Assembly: GCA_024449915.1 (NCBI GenBank)
Contig: JAMZAV010001757.1
Coordinates: 1 to 64,000 of the forward strand
Length of the DNA stretch: 64,000 bases
Direction of reading: 5' to 3'
Origin: Sweltsa coloradensis
Lineage: Eukaryota > Arthropoda > Insecta > Plecoptera > Chloroperlidae
The notes under the pieces are model-generated. The model worked only from the letters and a program-made list of their open reading frames with translations, was not told where the DNA came from and did no database searches. This document shows positions 9,839 through 19,784 of this stretch, piece by piece; position 1 is the stretch's first letter; each line of letters begins with the position of its first letter. Position numbers and translations under genes: made by a program.

Positions 9839-10294
9839 TCCCACGCATACAAAAAAACTTTTAAAAATACTGCCTAACCTTACACACTCAAAAGTAATGA
9901 GATCTAAAAACAATGCCAAGCTCATCTTCCCTTCCACATTTGCGCATTCTTAATTCATAAACGTACAGTGCCCCGTAACAACATCCTTGAAAAGCTTAGC
10001 AAAATTGAATTTGCATGAACTATAAATTAATTGACAAAATAGAATTTGGATGAACTATTACGTATTAATAGTTGTAAATTCAATTTTGCCAAGCTTTTGA
10101 AGGATGTTGTTACGGGGCACTGTACGTTTATGAATTAAGAATGCAAAAAATGTGGAAGGGAAGATGAGCTTGGCACTTTTTTTTAGATCTCATTACTTTT
10201 GAGTGTGTAAGGTTTGGCTGTATTTTTACAAATGTATTTTTTTTTTTAGGTTTTTTTTTGTATTGTATTTTTACAAGTTTTTTGTATGCGTGGG
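9839..10294. repeat. Palindromic repeat, arms ~178-210 bases
   Basis: Arms 9839-10016 and 10084-10294 are inverted copies separated by ~70 bases of AT-rich sequence. The right arm has a short internal duplication of TTTTTTTTTGTATTGTATTT type. The outer edges carry CCCACGCATAC and its complement. This could be a foldback element; no target duplication was identified. Confidence 0.6.
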
Positions 10295-10507
10295 TAATAA
10301 AACAATTGAGAAATAAATCGTATACGAGAATAAGCATAACTTTTCTGAGTATAGGCCCATGCAAAACACAATATCTACAACAATTGAGAAATTTAGACAC
10401 TTCAAAAGGTACGAACGCTCATTTTCTGCAAGCTCGTGGAGTTCTCGTGTTAAGTTCGAATTTCGTCCAGTCGTATTTGGATTTCCTGATTTGTATTATA
10501 CTACTAC

Positions 10508-10552
10508 CATTGAGTATAGAATATGCTATGTATACATATTCTAAACTCAATG
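10508..10552. repeat. Short hairpin
   Basis: Two 18-base arms (CATTGAGTATAGAATATG and its near-complement, one mismatch) with a 9-base loop. Function unknown. Confidence 0.5.
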
Positions 10553-10990
10553 CTATAGAACCAATCAAAAATCGAGTCAGATAGCCCCGATCTAATTAAT
10601 TCATTTCGTCATATTTGTGTTAAGTATGCCTAAAGTTTGGCCAAAGATATTTGTAAATGATATGAATAGCACCGTGCAGGTTGGGAATTTGAATATTACC
10701 TTGGTGGTATTTTTCTTCCAGCTCCGTCACTCAGTCGCATTGATGGATGAGCATTTTTGATGCAATGAGTTATCTTACACTGTGATTTTGTTATTGGCTT
10801 CGTTTTGCTGTATACTATGTTTTTGAGAAAATTTCATGTGTCAATATTCTATGTAAATACAAACCAACAATAAAAGATTGCCAAGAAATTGCTAAATTTT
10901 CAGCAAGAGTTTTTAATATTGAAGAACAAATTTATCTGCAACAATATCGTACAACTGTGAGCACCATACGAAAACGTGCGATTTTCATGA

Positions 10991-11230
10991 TTAGACGAAT
11001 GAGCGTAGCGACTGAGGATTTTCCATTCAAGAAATATGGCTCTTCCGCGACTCTGTGTGTCTGTACGTTGAAAATCAGCTTATCGCTGACAGATTGCTGA
11101 AATTTTAAACAGACATCCGGTACAAGTTAACTGAGAACTGCTAACAAAAATCAGCTAGATCCATTGCGATTTAAACCTACAAGAAATAATAAATTGAAAA
11201 AATAGGCTGCCAATGTGTAGAAATTATTTT
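10991..11230 (+). mobile_element. Helentron-like element, subfamily II, 5' part
   Basis: Begins TTAGACGAATGAGCGTAGCG and shares an interior with 12716-12990 (GAAATTTTAAACAGACAT, TAACTGAGAACTGCTAACAA, GCGATTTAA). Its 3' end is uncertain; the CGTTTCCC end at 11844 on the same strand is one candidate, which would make 11569-11844 its 3' part or a nested insertion. Confidence 0.45.
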
Positions 11231-11489
11231 AACAATGGTTTTGGTTTTGAAAAAATTTGTTTTGTTTATTATCTGTCTGGCGGTGAAATGTCGTGCCCAC
11301 GGTGGATCGAATTTTGCACACCCAAGGTATCCCCAAATTCCACTCGGAGATTGAGTAAACCTTGCAATATTTACACGTATTTCGTACTAACTATGTTTTC
11401 CATATAGTATTGTCACAGATGGTGGACTACACTGCGTTATATTATGCATTTCAAAACATGTTTATTAATTTTTAAAATACAGTCCAGAA

Positions 11490-11560
11490 ATTACAAAATC
11501 CTTCCCGACCAGGGGATTGAACCCACGTCTCCCACATTTCGGCTATAAGAACGCCTAAGC
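11490..11560 (-). repeat. tRNA-like SINE fragment
   Basis: On the minus strand GGGAGACGTGGGTTCAATCC carries a B-box-like motif following a possible A-box region. No complete cloverleaf, so likely a SINE or decayed tRNA piece. Confidence 0.35.
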
Positions 11561-11568
11561 CAACAAGA

Positions 11569-11844
11569 CTAGGAAAACGCCAAAGTCGTTGTTAGACGAG
11601 TGAGCGACTCATGTGTTGAGTACCCGGGAACATTTGCATTTAAGTTTGATAATTATATTGGTATAAATAATAGGGTTTTTAAATTTAGTTGGTATAAGGG
11701 CGCGTCAACTGTATAAGACCATAATGCGCCACTCTAGCCTATGATAGGCTAGGGAGGCCTAAGGTAGGGGAAAAAAAGTAATGTTACCGCGGGTACTCAA
11801 CACATGGCTCACACACTCGTTTAACAACGACTTTGGCGTTTCCC
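11569..11844. mobile_element. Foldback Helentron-like element with 3'-type ends on both sides
   Basis: Both ends carry the subfamily II 3' terminus: left CTAGGAAAACGCCAAAGTCG, right its complement ending CGTTTCCC, each followed inward by the TTAGACGAG subterminal site and TGTTGAGTACCCGG. The interior contains a SINE-A-like stretch (GGGCGCGTCAACTG, AATGCGCCACTCTAGCC). The element at 14117-14417 has the same design in reverse. Confidence 0.55.
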
Positions 11845-12361
11845 TTTTAACTAATACGCTCAAGTTTTAAGAGAAGGCCCAACTCAAATGCACACGCTCT
11901 GCAGCTGAACGGAACACTGACATTCGACATTCATTACCAAGTTTTGCATGAATGTTTATCAAGAATATTTATATTGATATCCACACTTGGATGCCAAGAA
12001 TTAGCTTTAAAAAATGATTGCAAAAGATAAGTTCAAAACGTAAAAAGAAATGGTTAATCCAAAGCATGGATTTCAATGCAGAAAATTCCCATCAAACCCT
12101 TTATTTTATCCAGTATTAAAATTTGCGTTGAAAAAATCTGTATACTGTAAATTAAATCCCTAAGTTTGCCAAAATTAAGTAAATTACGGAGATGTCACGA
12201 ATTTTGTATTCAAAATCAATGAATTCATTGAAGAATACGTGTACTGGATCTCATAGATTGATTCTTTGCTAACGTTCGTGTGAAAAACCCAAAGATGATA
12301 CCGACGACGTTAACCGTTTACCCGAAGAAAAAAACAGAAGGCTGCATGAAAGCATAGACAT

Positions 12362-12452
12362 TGTAAAAGTTTGCCCCGACTGGAATTCGAACCCAGAACC
12401 ACAAATTCAACAGAGGTTTTGGGTTCAAATCCTAGTTGGACAAACTTTCACG
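12362..12452. repeat. Inverted pair of tRNA-like B-box modules
   Basis: TTTGCCCCGACTGGAATTCG (minus-sense B box, 12362-12400) faces TTTTGGGTTCAAATCC (12415-12452); the ~38-base arms match at about three quarters of positions. Same arrangement as at 2031-2213. Confidence 0.45.
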
Positions 12453-12554
12453 GCCTTTTTTTTATCAATCAATAATATTGATATTGACATGTAAAATTAA
12501 TTTTGCTAAATTTGTGTTTGAACCATGTAGTGTTTAATTTAGTAGGGATGTTAT

Positions 12555-12660
12555 AAATAAATAATAAATAAATAAATTGTATTTAGAGTCTACCCACTCA
12601 GTTATAATAACTGATTTTCAGTGGGGGACTTTAAATCAAAGCGTCCAAGCCAACCCTGTA
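12555..12660 (-). repeat. LINE/SINE 3' tail
   Basis: Minus-strand tail with the CCACTGAAAATCAGTTAT hairpin and an (ATTT)n end. It extends inward through CCTACAGGGTTGGCTTGG, which is also kept in the copy at 19785-19880. Confidence 0.5.
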
Positions 12661-12715
12661 GGCCCCGACGCAATCGACGAGTGAGCGATAACCAACCAAA
12701 GATCGATATTTTTAA

Positions 12716-12990
12716 TTAGACGAGTGAGCGAAGCGAACGTAGTCTTTCCTAACGCTATACTCGATCGGGCCTTGGCCGTGAGCATTGTCCAATGTATGTT
12801 AAATGTTTGTCTGTCCGGGCTCATACGGCCGAACGGCCAAATAGATTGAGCTGAAATTTTAAACACACATTCGTGACCAGGTAACTGAGAACTGCTAACA
12901 AAATGAGCAATATCTGTTGCGATTTAAGCTCACAAGAAATAAAAATGTGAAAAATTTGAACTTAGATTGCAAATGTTTAAAATACCCATT
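12716..12990 (+). mobile_element. Helentron-like element, subfamily II, 5' part
   Basis: Starts TTAGACGAGTGAGCGAAGCG. The subterminal site expected at the matching 3' end, CACTCGTCTAACAACG, is present at 14390-14400 on the same strand before CTAG at 14417, so the element may span 12716-14417 with SINE-A copies nested inside. It shares its interior with 10991-11230. Confidence 0.5.
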
Positions 12991-13171
12991 AGTAAAATAG
13001 AACACAGCCTGTTTGCGATCAGATGAACCAAGTAAATGTTTATTATTATTTTGTTTTCATTTCTTCTGTCATTCTGTTAATGATGCTGGGCCATTGCTGG
13101 CTATCAAGGATACTATTATACACTTCGTTTGGGCTGGTGATGATCTACAAGAAACAGTGCGACGTATTTTA

Positions 13172-13470
13172 TCTCGCAAACATCAGCTGGTAAGTAGGGT
13201 AGTATATTACTTTCCGAAACTAGAATGCGAGCTCTGGCAGTCGTTGTCGGGGACCCCCCATATTCTCTGACGACCTTCCCAACGACGACGACCAGGACAA
13301 AACGAACGATGACAAAGACGATGACGACCACGACGCGAGAACCCTCCCTTTTCTTTCACCTTTACCCGTGGCTATTTCTGACCAGCACCAGCATGGGATT
13401 TTCCTCCCTATATCCTCTAGGCAAAAGTGATGATTTTTGACCTAGCGGTTGTCGCACCCTAAATCCAAAC
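13172..13470 (+). mobile_element. SINE-A copy, 5'-truncated
   Basis: Plus-strand copy starting at CTCGCAAACATCAGCTGG and running through the GACGAC-rich middle to CGCACCCTAAATCC, followed by an A-rich stretch. It lies ~130 bases from an oppositely oriented copy, making an inverted SINE pair. Confidence 0.55.
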
Positions 13471-13599
13471 TAAAACGGGGGACGTATGGGACCAGCCTTT
13501 TTTCATAATAAGACGACGACAAACGGTTGACGCACCCTGAAACCAAAAAAATTATAAACCACTTTCTCTGTTCGCCAAGGCCTAAATATTTTATTTTTT

Positions 13600-13976
13600 T
13601 GGGTTTATTTGGAATAAGGACGCGTCAACCGTTAGGTCATAATGCACGACTCTAGCCTAGGGAATGGGGAGGGGGGGCCCATGCTGGTCAGAACCAGCCT
13701 CGGGTAAGAGGGGAGGAAGGGGGATTTCTCACGTCGTGGTCGTCATTGTCTTTGTCATCGTTTGTTGTGTCATTGTCACCGTCGTCGGGGAGGTCGTCAA
13801 GGGAAGGGGGAGGTGTCCCCGACGACGATTGTCAGAGCTCGCCTCTGGTTTTGGGGAGTATAATATACTTCCCTCTTACTAGCTGATGTTTGCGAGGTGG
13901 ACCTTTTCTCTTGAATCGCCATTTACGATTAGCAGAGCCATGCTCTGGGCCAATTCTACCCCGAACCCAGACGGAA
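13600..13976 (-). mobile_element. SINE-A copy
   Basis: Near full-length minus-strand copy: 3' side TTTATTTGGAATAAGGACG at the left, 5' side CCCGAACCCAGACGG at the right, and the same GTCGTCATTGTC-type centre. Open frames across it are not conserved with the other copies. Confidence 0.6.
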
Positions 13977-14116
13977 TCGTCTTTAATTTTTCATACATTT
14001 ACGCTGGAGGAAGTACCTGTTCCAAGGGTCATACACCGGCCTTTCCATTTAGCCTGGGGTGTAGCCTATCTGTTCAACAAGGGTCTGTGACCACAAATGT
14101 TTGTATAAAAATTATA

Positions 14117-14417
14117 CTAGGGAAACGCGAAAGTCGTTGTTAGACGAGTGAGTGAACCATGTGTTGAGTCACCACATTACAACACACACATTACACACAC
14201 ATTACTTTTCTTCCCCCTACCTTAGACCTCCCTAGCCTATCATTGGCTAAAGTGGCGCATTATGGCCGGACAGTTGACGTGTCCTTAAACTTTAAAAACT
14301 TAAAAAACTATTATTTACACCTCAATATAATTACCTAACTTAAATCCAATTAATGTTCACGGGTACTCAACACGTGGCTCTCTCACTCGTCTAACAACGA
14401 CTTTGGCGTTTCCCTAG
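14117..14417. mobile_element. Foldback Helentron-like element with ~52-bp inverted ends
   Basis: Ends CTAGGGAAACGCGAAAGTCG and its complement, continuing through TTAGACGAGTGAG and TGTTGAGT. The two ends match at roughly 45 of 52 positions. Flanks are ATTATA and TAGGAA, giving at most a TA duplication. The interior matches 11569-11844 in reverse order, including the SINE-A-like stretch. Confidence 0.6.
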
Positions 14418-14621
14418 TAGGAAATATAGCAATCAGTGGTATGGACAGTGCGAACACCCGCGAATCAACGCCAGAATCAACAAGGCCGATTCAGAACAAC
14501 TCTGAATTTATGATGTGCTTCGTTGCTAGGACGGCTCCAAAGTCACCGTTTACAAACTCCTAAGACAAGAACTGATGGACTTAAGTCCAAATCAGAAGTT
14601 AAAAAACTTCTGACTTAAGCA

Positions 14622-14690
14622 GGAATCGAACCCTGGACCTTCTGCATTGGAAGCAGATTCGCTAACAACAAAACCCAATATATATATGTT
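14622..14690 (-). repeat. tRNA-Gly-like fragment
   Basis: On the minus strand, TCTGCTTCCAATGCAGA forms an anticodon arm with a 7-base loop (anticodon TCC, glycine), followed by GGGTTCGATTCC, a perfect B box. The 5' half (TTGTTAGCGAATC) fits a D arm poorly and the acceptor stem is not paired. More likely a tRNA-derived SINE head or pseudogene than a working tRNA. Confidence 0.45.
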
Positions 14691-14714
14691 ATATCGCAGA
14701 CTTTCACGGATTGA

Positions 14715-15941
14715 ATATGCAGACATTGTATTTTCGGGTAGTCCGTGTGGTTTTATTATTAGTTCCAACGTTTCGGGCAGTTCTCCCTGCCCATCTTCAA
14801 GGAAATTTAAAACATAAAACAATATCAAAAACAAACAAAACCTTACTTCATAACATACACTGCAACTGGATACATAGACAAAACTAAATAGCTTAGAAAA
14901 CATAGGTACTAATGACAACATAATAAACATCCAGATATTTAAAAAAAAAAAACTGTGAAGAAATCAACACACCCTATTACTTTTAAGATGACCTCAGCAA
15001 ACGAGTAGATGGCTCAAGGGGTTCTTGTTGAGTTTTCCTCCTCTTGTCAACTCTTGTTGTCGGAGGTGGACGGCCTAAAAACATGTCCACAGGGAGAGCT
15101 TTTGGTTGAATATGACAGCTTTGCAAAACATGTTTCCATGTGGCTGGAAGTCTTTTAGCATCGTCCCGTGTGTTCATGTTGTGTTTCCGTTTCTCCATCT
15201 CCACCGCCTCTCTTACGATTCGGGGCACTTCATGTTCCACTTTGGCTAATTGCGAAAAGACTTACGTAGGAAGAACTAACCGCAAAATATCTGTCCGCAT
15301 CGACGAACATTGAGTTGCAGTTAGACGTATGGAAACCACCTCAGCTCTTTTCCAACATGCTTTCGACAAGGAGCACTGGATTAACTTTGATGAAGCTAAA
15401 ACCTTAGCCAAAGTGGAACATGAAGTGCCCCGAATCGTAAGAGAGGCGGTGGAGATGGAGAAACGGAAACATAACATGAACACACGAGACGATGCTAAAA
15501 GACTTCCAGCCACACGGAAACATGTTTTGCAAAGCTGTCATATTCAACCAAAAGCTCTCCCTGTGGACATGTTTTTAGGCCGTCCACCTCCGACAACAAG
15601 AGTTGACAAGAGGAGGAAAACTCAACAAGAACCCCTTGAGCCATCTACTCGTTTGCTGAGGTCATCTAAAAAGTAATAGGGTGTGTTGATGTCTTCACAG
15701 TTTTTTTTTTTTTTTAATATCTGGATGTTTATAATATGTTGTCATTAGTACCTATGTTTTCTAAGCTATTTAGTTTTGTCTATGTATCCAGTTGCAGTGT
15801 ATGTTATGAAGTAAGGTTTTGTTTGTTTTTGATATTGTTTTATGTTTTAAATTTCCTTGAAGATGGGCAGGGAGAACTCCCGAAACGTTGGAACTAATAA
15901 TAAAACCACACGGACTACCCGAAAATACAATGTCTGCATAT
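14715..15941. mobile_element. Palindromic Penelope-like element (two 3' ends head to head)
   Basis: Arms 14715-15249 and 15404-15941 are near-perfect inverted copies of one Penelope 3' region, separated by 154 bases. Each arm holds the end of the ORF, a poly-A/T tract, and the tail with a hairpin before CGAAACGTTGG and CGGACTACCCGAAAATAC. The outer edges sit next to TA-rich simple repeats. Inverted 3' ends are known for this class. Confidence 0.8.
15255..15676 (+). pseudogene. Penelope-like ORF end with partial GIY-YIG nuclease
   Basis: C-terminal part of a Penelope-like protein. It opens inside the GIY-YIG domain (TYVGRTNRKISVRIDEH; YVG in place of the usual YIG), meets a TGA stop near 15312, then runs open as AFDKEHWINFDEAK, PRIVREAVEMEKRKHNMN and a basic tail ending at 15676. 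This matches the usual order: GIY-YIG, then the His/Glu-bearing segment, then the E[AI]xEKxxNNxN-type block. RT is absent. The left arm of the palindrome encodes the same C-terminus on the minus strand (14983-15240). Confidence 0.75.
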
Positions 15942-16187
15942 ATATATATATATATATTAATGAACTAGGTTTTTCGGTTATAATGCCACGTTTATTCACA
16001 TTAGGCCAACGTTTCGAAAAACCTAGTTCATTAATTCATATCGGCCACGAAAATATCCAAAAACATATATATATATATATATATGGAGAAAGACAGCTTC
16101 CCATAGCAAGACCATCATCACGTTGTAGAAAAAATTTAGTCTCGTGTATATATATATATATATATATATAGATAGATAGATAGATAT
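15942..16187. repeat. TA and GATA microsatellites with a 21-bp-arm hairpin
   Basis: TA repeats at about 15939-15956, 16064-16084 and 16147-16170, then GATA units to 16187. Between them, 15956-15976 and 16015-16035 are perfect 21-base inverted arms around a 38-base loop. The loop carries a minus-strand Penelope-tail-like CCAACGTTT. Confidence 0.7.
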
Positions 16188-16614
16188 AGTGGTTTATGGT
16201 TTAGACTGGTGGCAAGGCACTGTGTATTATAGGGCTTAATATCGAATGTTTTTCAATGACATTCGAAAACATTTTGTTCAAATTCGCGAAATGTATTTCG
16301 AACATTATTTCGAACTGGAATGTGTGACGTAATTTGAAGGTTAGAACTCTTTTGAATCTTGTTTAGTTCCACCCGTCCACATGGTAACTTACGCTAGGTG
16401 AGAAGTGCGTACACGGGGCTCCATAACGTGTGCAACACATGGCGAGCTCTCGACATAAAAAACGCAGCACTTAATTGATAACCGTAAAATATAGAGCGAG
16501 GGAAATTGGTTTACGACTATAAACACCAACTATAGGTCGAAAGTGCTAGAATACTTGATCTGTGAAGTTGCTGATGGGTGTATTACTGACCTATTCTATG
16601 TTTGCTAATAAATG
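16188..16614. other. No recognisable feature
   Basis: AT-rich sequence with several TTCGAA/TTCGAAT motifs around 16230-16320. No ORF, repeat or RNA gene could be supported. Confidence 0.5.
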
Positions 16615-16675
16615 ATTAATAATTGCACTAACGCTTCTGCCTAAATAGCAACTTTGCTTTTTTGCCATGTAGGTC
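16615..16675. repeat. 61-bp direct repeat, left copy
   Basis: ATTAATAATTGCACTAACGC onward; matches 18527-18587 at all but about four positions. The pair brackets the Penelope-like element between them. Confidence 0.75.
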
Positions 16676-18143
16676 CTCCAAAAATTCATAAACCTTTGCT
16701 TCCGTTACGTCCAATTGTCTCCTTTCAGTAATTTATCTTCTTTTTTATTAAATATAATTAAACCAATTGGAAGAAGTATCCATTCTTCTGTCAAAAATTC
16801 TAAGGAACTTGTTGAACTGCTGAAGGATACACAAATCGACAGAGATTCCAAAATGGTGAACTTCGATGTAGTTAACTTGTTTCCATCTGTTCCTATAAAA
16901 GAGACAATAATTCTTGTTAAGAACAAACTCACTACGGATTCAATTCTCTCGGAAAGAACTAAGTTACCGGTAGACAGCATCATGGAGCTATTAGAAATGT
17001 GTTTGACGTCAAGCTATTTTCAATTCGAGACTAAATTTTATCTACAACGTGATGATGGTCTTGCTATGGGAAGCTGTCTTTCTCCATTACTTGCTGACGT
17101 GTACATGGACCACTTAGAAACAAAATGTTCTGAGTACTAATAAGCTTCATGTGATTCTATGGCGAAGATATGTCGATGATATAATCTGTATCTATAAAGG
17201 TGACAAAGATGAGCTGATGGAATTATTAAATGACCTCAATTCTTTTCATTCTAACATTAAATTCACAACAGAAGAAGAAAATCAAGCATGTCTACCGTTT
17301 CTTGATGTACTCATGACAAGAAATAATGATAATGTTTCTACGTGTGTATACAGGAAACCTACCCACACAGACCAGTATCTTCATGCTAAATCCAATCATC
17401 CTTCCCACGTTAAAGAAGGAATACAAAAATGTCTACTATCTCGGGCTCAAGCCATTTGTTCAACTCCTGATAGTTTATGAGTAGAAGAGTCAAACATTAA
17501 AAAAGCATTTATTCAAAATGGATATCCAGAGAATTTCTCACATAGGCCCAGATGTGTGAAGCCTGCTATAACAACTGCGATGTTATCAACTGATATTGAA
17601 ACTGATGATGGCGGACGTGATATTCTTAAGACAATTGTTCTTGAATACCATCCAAATTTGTCAGAAAAGTTGAGACGCCTTTTATCTCCACATGGTATAA
17701 GAACTGTTTTCAAGTCATCAAATACTTTTCGTAGTTTGTTGACAAAAACTAAACCTTATAACCCAATTCAATCATCAAAAAACTGTATATATTCGATACC
17801 ATGTGAATGTGGAGCTCTCTACATAGGAGAAACGAAAAGACCGTTGAATGTCCGGATTAAAGAGCACAAAAATAACGTGAATAATCGGAAAGTTGATACT
17901 TCAAAATTGGCTGAACACGTGTTTGACAATCATCATTATGTTTCTTGGAACGACGCCTCCATCATCCAACATGAGGCCGATTGGTTCAAACGTAAACTGA
18001 AAGAAACAGCATTCATATTTCATGGCTGTCACACCGGAGATTGTCAATACACCCAGCACAGCATTTCCAGCGTTGTGGCAAGAATTTGTACCATCAAAAC
18101 AAGATTAGTCTTACAGGTAACGTCATCTTTTAACTTAAATTAA
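16669..18143 (+). pseudogene. Penelope-like retroelement ORF (RT plus GIY-YIG)
   Basis: 5'-truncated Penelope-like ORF. In order: GPPKIHKPLLPLRPIVS (RT motif, 16669-16720), a frameshift, VNFDVVNLFPSVP, DGLAMGSCLSPLLADVYM, a stop near 17138, WRRYVDDIICIY with catalytic YVDD (17169-17180), LPFLDVLMTR, VYRKPTHTDQYLH, a stop near 17478, then an open 195-residue end (17556-18143) with CxC and the GIY-YIG nuclease (ALYIGETKRPLNVRIKEH). The N-terminal half is missing and at least one frameshift and two stops make it inactive. GIY-YIG with this RT is diagnostic of endonuclease-bearing Penelope-like elements. Confidence 0.85.
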
Positions 18144-18526
18144 AAAAAAAAAATTATATTTTTTCCACTATCAACTAAAACTATCAACTCAAACTATACA
18201 GAATGAACTTTCAACTAACAACCAATTATCTATCAAGCCTATAACTACTATATTTTTTATACCTAGTTGTTTTGTCATAAATTAAAGCTAGGGATAGATC
18301 GTTTGTAAATGTTTTTCTTTCACCTTGTTAAATTACTTAAAAATATAACTTCTCTGCAATTAATTTTTCATCCACATAGCTGTGGTTATTGTTTGTTCAG
18401 ATGTTTGTATTTTTGTAAATGTCTGCCTGTCGAAGAAAAGTGAAACTTCTCGAAATATTTCAACATAATAAAAAACTTTTTTCCCACCTAAGAACAGTGT
18501 TAAGTTCAACTGCTTTATAAATATAG
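18144..18526 (+). other. Penelope-like element 3' untranslated region
   Basis: AT-rich tail after the ORF with a poly-A tract at 18142. Near its end (18431-18456) CGAAG...CTTC forms a stem directly before TCGAAAT, in the same place as the stem-plus-CGAAAC seen in the other Penelope tails here. Confidence 0.55.
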
Positions 18527-18587
18527 ATTAATAATTGCACTAACGCTTCTGCCTAAATAGCAACTTTGTTAATTTGCCCTGTAGGTC
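18527..18587. repeat. 61-bp direct repeat, right copy
   Basis: Right-hand partner of 16615-16675. It could be an unusually long target duplication or the ends of two tandem copies (pseudo-LTR). The first part (41 bases to AACTTTG) is identical. Confidence 0.75.
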
Positions 18588-18683
18588 GAATGTTTGCAAT
18601 ACTATTTGCTAACAACGCACTGATTAAGTATTTTCACAAACAAACCAAAACGCCGTAGACTTGGGAAAGTTGCTAGGAGATTT

Positions 18684-18848
18684 ATGGCGTTTTCCATTGG
18701 CATGCACTCGGCGAGTGCAGAGATGTCATTGTTGTCAACCTCCACTTGAATAACATTACAAAACTGAACAAATGAAAAGACAAGTGGCAATCCAGTGCGC
18801 ACTAGGGCGCACTAGTGCGACCTGAGTGCGGCCAATGGAAAACGCCAT
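18684..18848. mobile_element. 165-bp nonautonomous TIR element (MITE-like)
   Basis: Starts ATGGCGTTTTCCATTGGC and ends with the exact complement; similarity continues to about 26 bases (GCACTC blocks). Interior GC-rich for the region, with GCGCACTAGTGCG palindromes. No ORF; superfamily and target duplication not determined. Confidence 0.6.
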
Positions 18849-18974
18849 TAGTGAACCGTTACCAAGGGTATGGTAGGTAGCACGCAAAATAATCAAATTT
18901 ACTATATCTTGTGGTTTAATGATAATCAATGCAATTTGGGGGGGGGGGAGTCAGAGAAGGGGAATTTGATTTAA

Positions 18975-19760
18975 CTAGGAAAACGCTAAAGTCCCGCCGC
19001 GTTGATGGATGAGCTTTTTAAAGTTTTTAGTTTGCGTGGGATATCTTTACTTTTGCAAGTGCTTTGTTTTGTTGCCTACGCATTGTAGGTGATTGTTGTC
19101 AAGTTTCTATTGTTTCTTGTCAATTGGTATTTTTTACCGTAAAAAACTTATATTAAAAGCTTTATTTCTATGGATTCTGGCTAACTTTTTCAACTTTTTC
19201 TTTCAAAAGGTACTACATCACCATAACCTTAATGTCCATGTATAATATGAACGTTGTGGCCCCACCCGTTTGGTCAGAATTGGCCCAGACGGCACGAAAA
19301 TATCGTACAAAAAATCAAAAAACTTATATTAAATGCTTTATTTCTATAGATTCTGGCTAACTTTTTTAACTTTTTCTTTCAAAATGTACTACATTACCAT
19401 AACCCTAATGTCCTGTATAATATGAACGTTGTAGCCTAACCCGTTTGGTCAGAATTGGCCCAAATGTCACGAAAATATCGCGAAAAAAATCGAAAAAAAT
19501 CGTAAAAGTACGATATTCATGAGAAATATTTCTTTGATTGTACCCAAAAACGTGGCAAGTCTAAGTTCAGAGATTTCGAAGGTCCTGTCAAATTTTCATC
19601 AAGATCGCATATGCCGTTTGCCCGGTAGAGAGCGAACAAACAGACGGAAAAACAAACAAACAAAAAACAAACAAACAAAAAACACCCGAGCTAAATTTTT
19701 TGGGGGGTCAGTGAAATTGAAGTCTTCGCTTCACTCGCTTCGCTCGCTACGCTCATCCAA
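18975..19760 (-). mobile_element. Helentron-like element, subfamily I (copy with full ends)
   Basis: On the minus strand it starts TTGGATGAGCGTAGCGAGCG (19760) and ends GCGTTTTCCTAG (18975) then TT. The 3' hairpin AACGC...GCGTT has loop GGCGGGACTTTA. Interior blocks (CCATTTGGGCCAATTC type, GTTACGGTAATG type) match the copies at 37-39 kb. An AAACAAACAAAC simple repeat lies near the 5' side. 786 bases, non-coding. Confidence 0.7.
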
Positions 19761-19784
19761 TAAACGTGGCACAGAGTCTCTCAA

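Noticed and set aside
13013..13270. Open frame ending in SINE-A (AIKDTIIHFVWAGDDLQETV)
   Set aside because: The segment reads plausibly, but its end lies in the SINE and I could not link the start to any known family or conserved copy.
14622..14690. Functional tRNA-Gly gene
   Set aside because: The anticodon arm and B box fit, but the acceptor stem does not pair and the D arm is poor; more likely SINE-derived.
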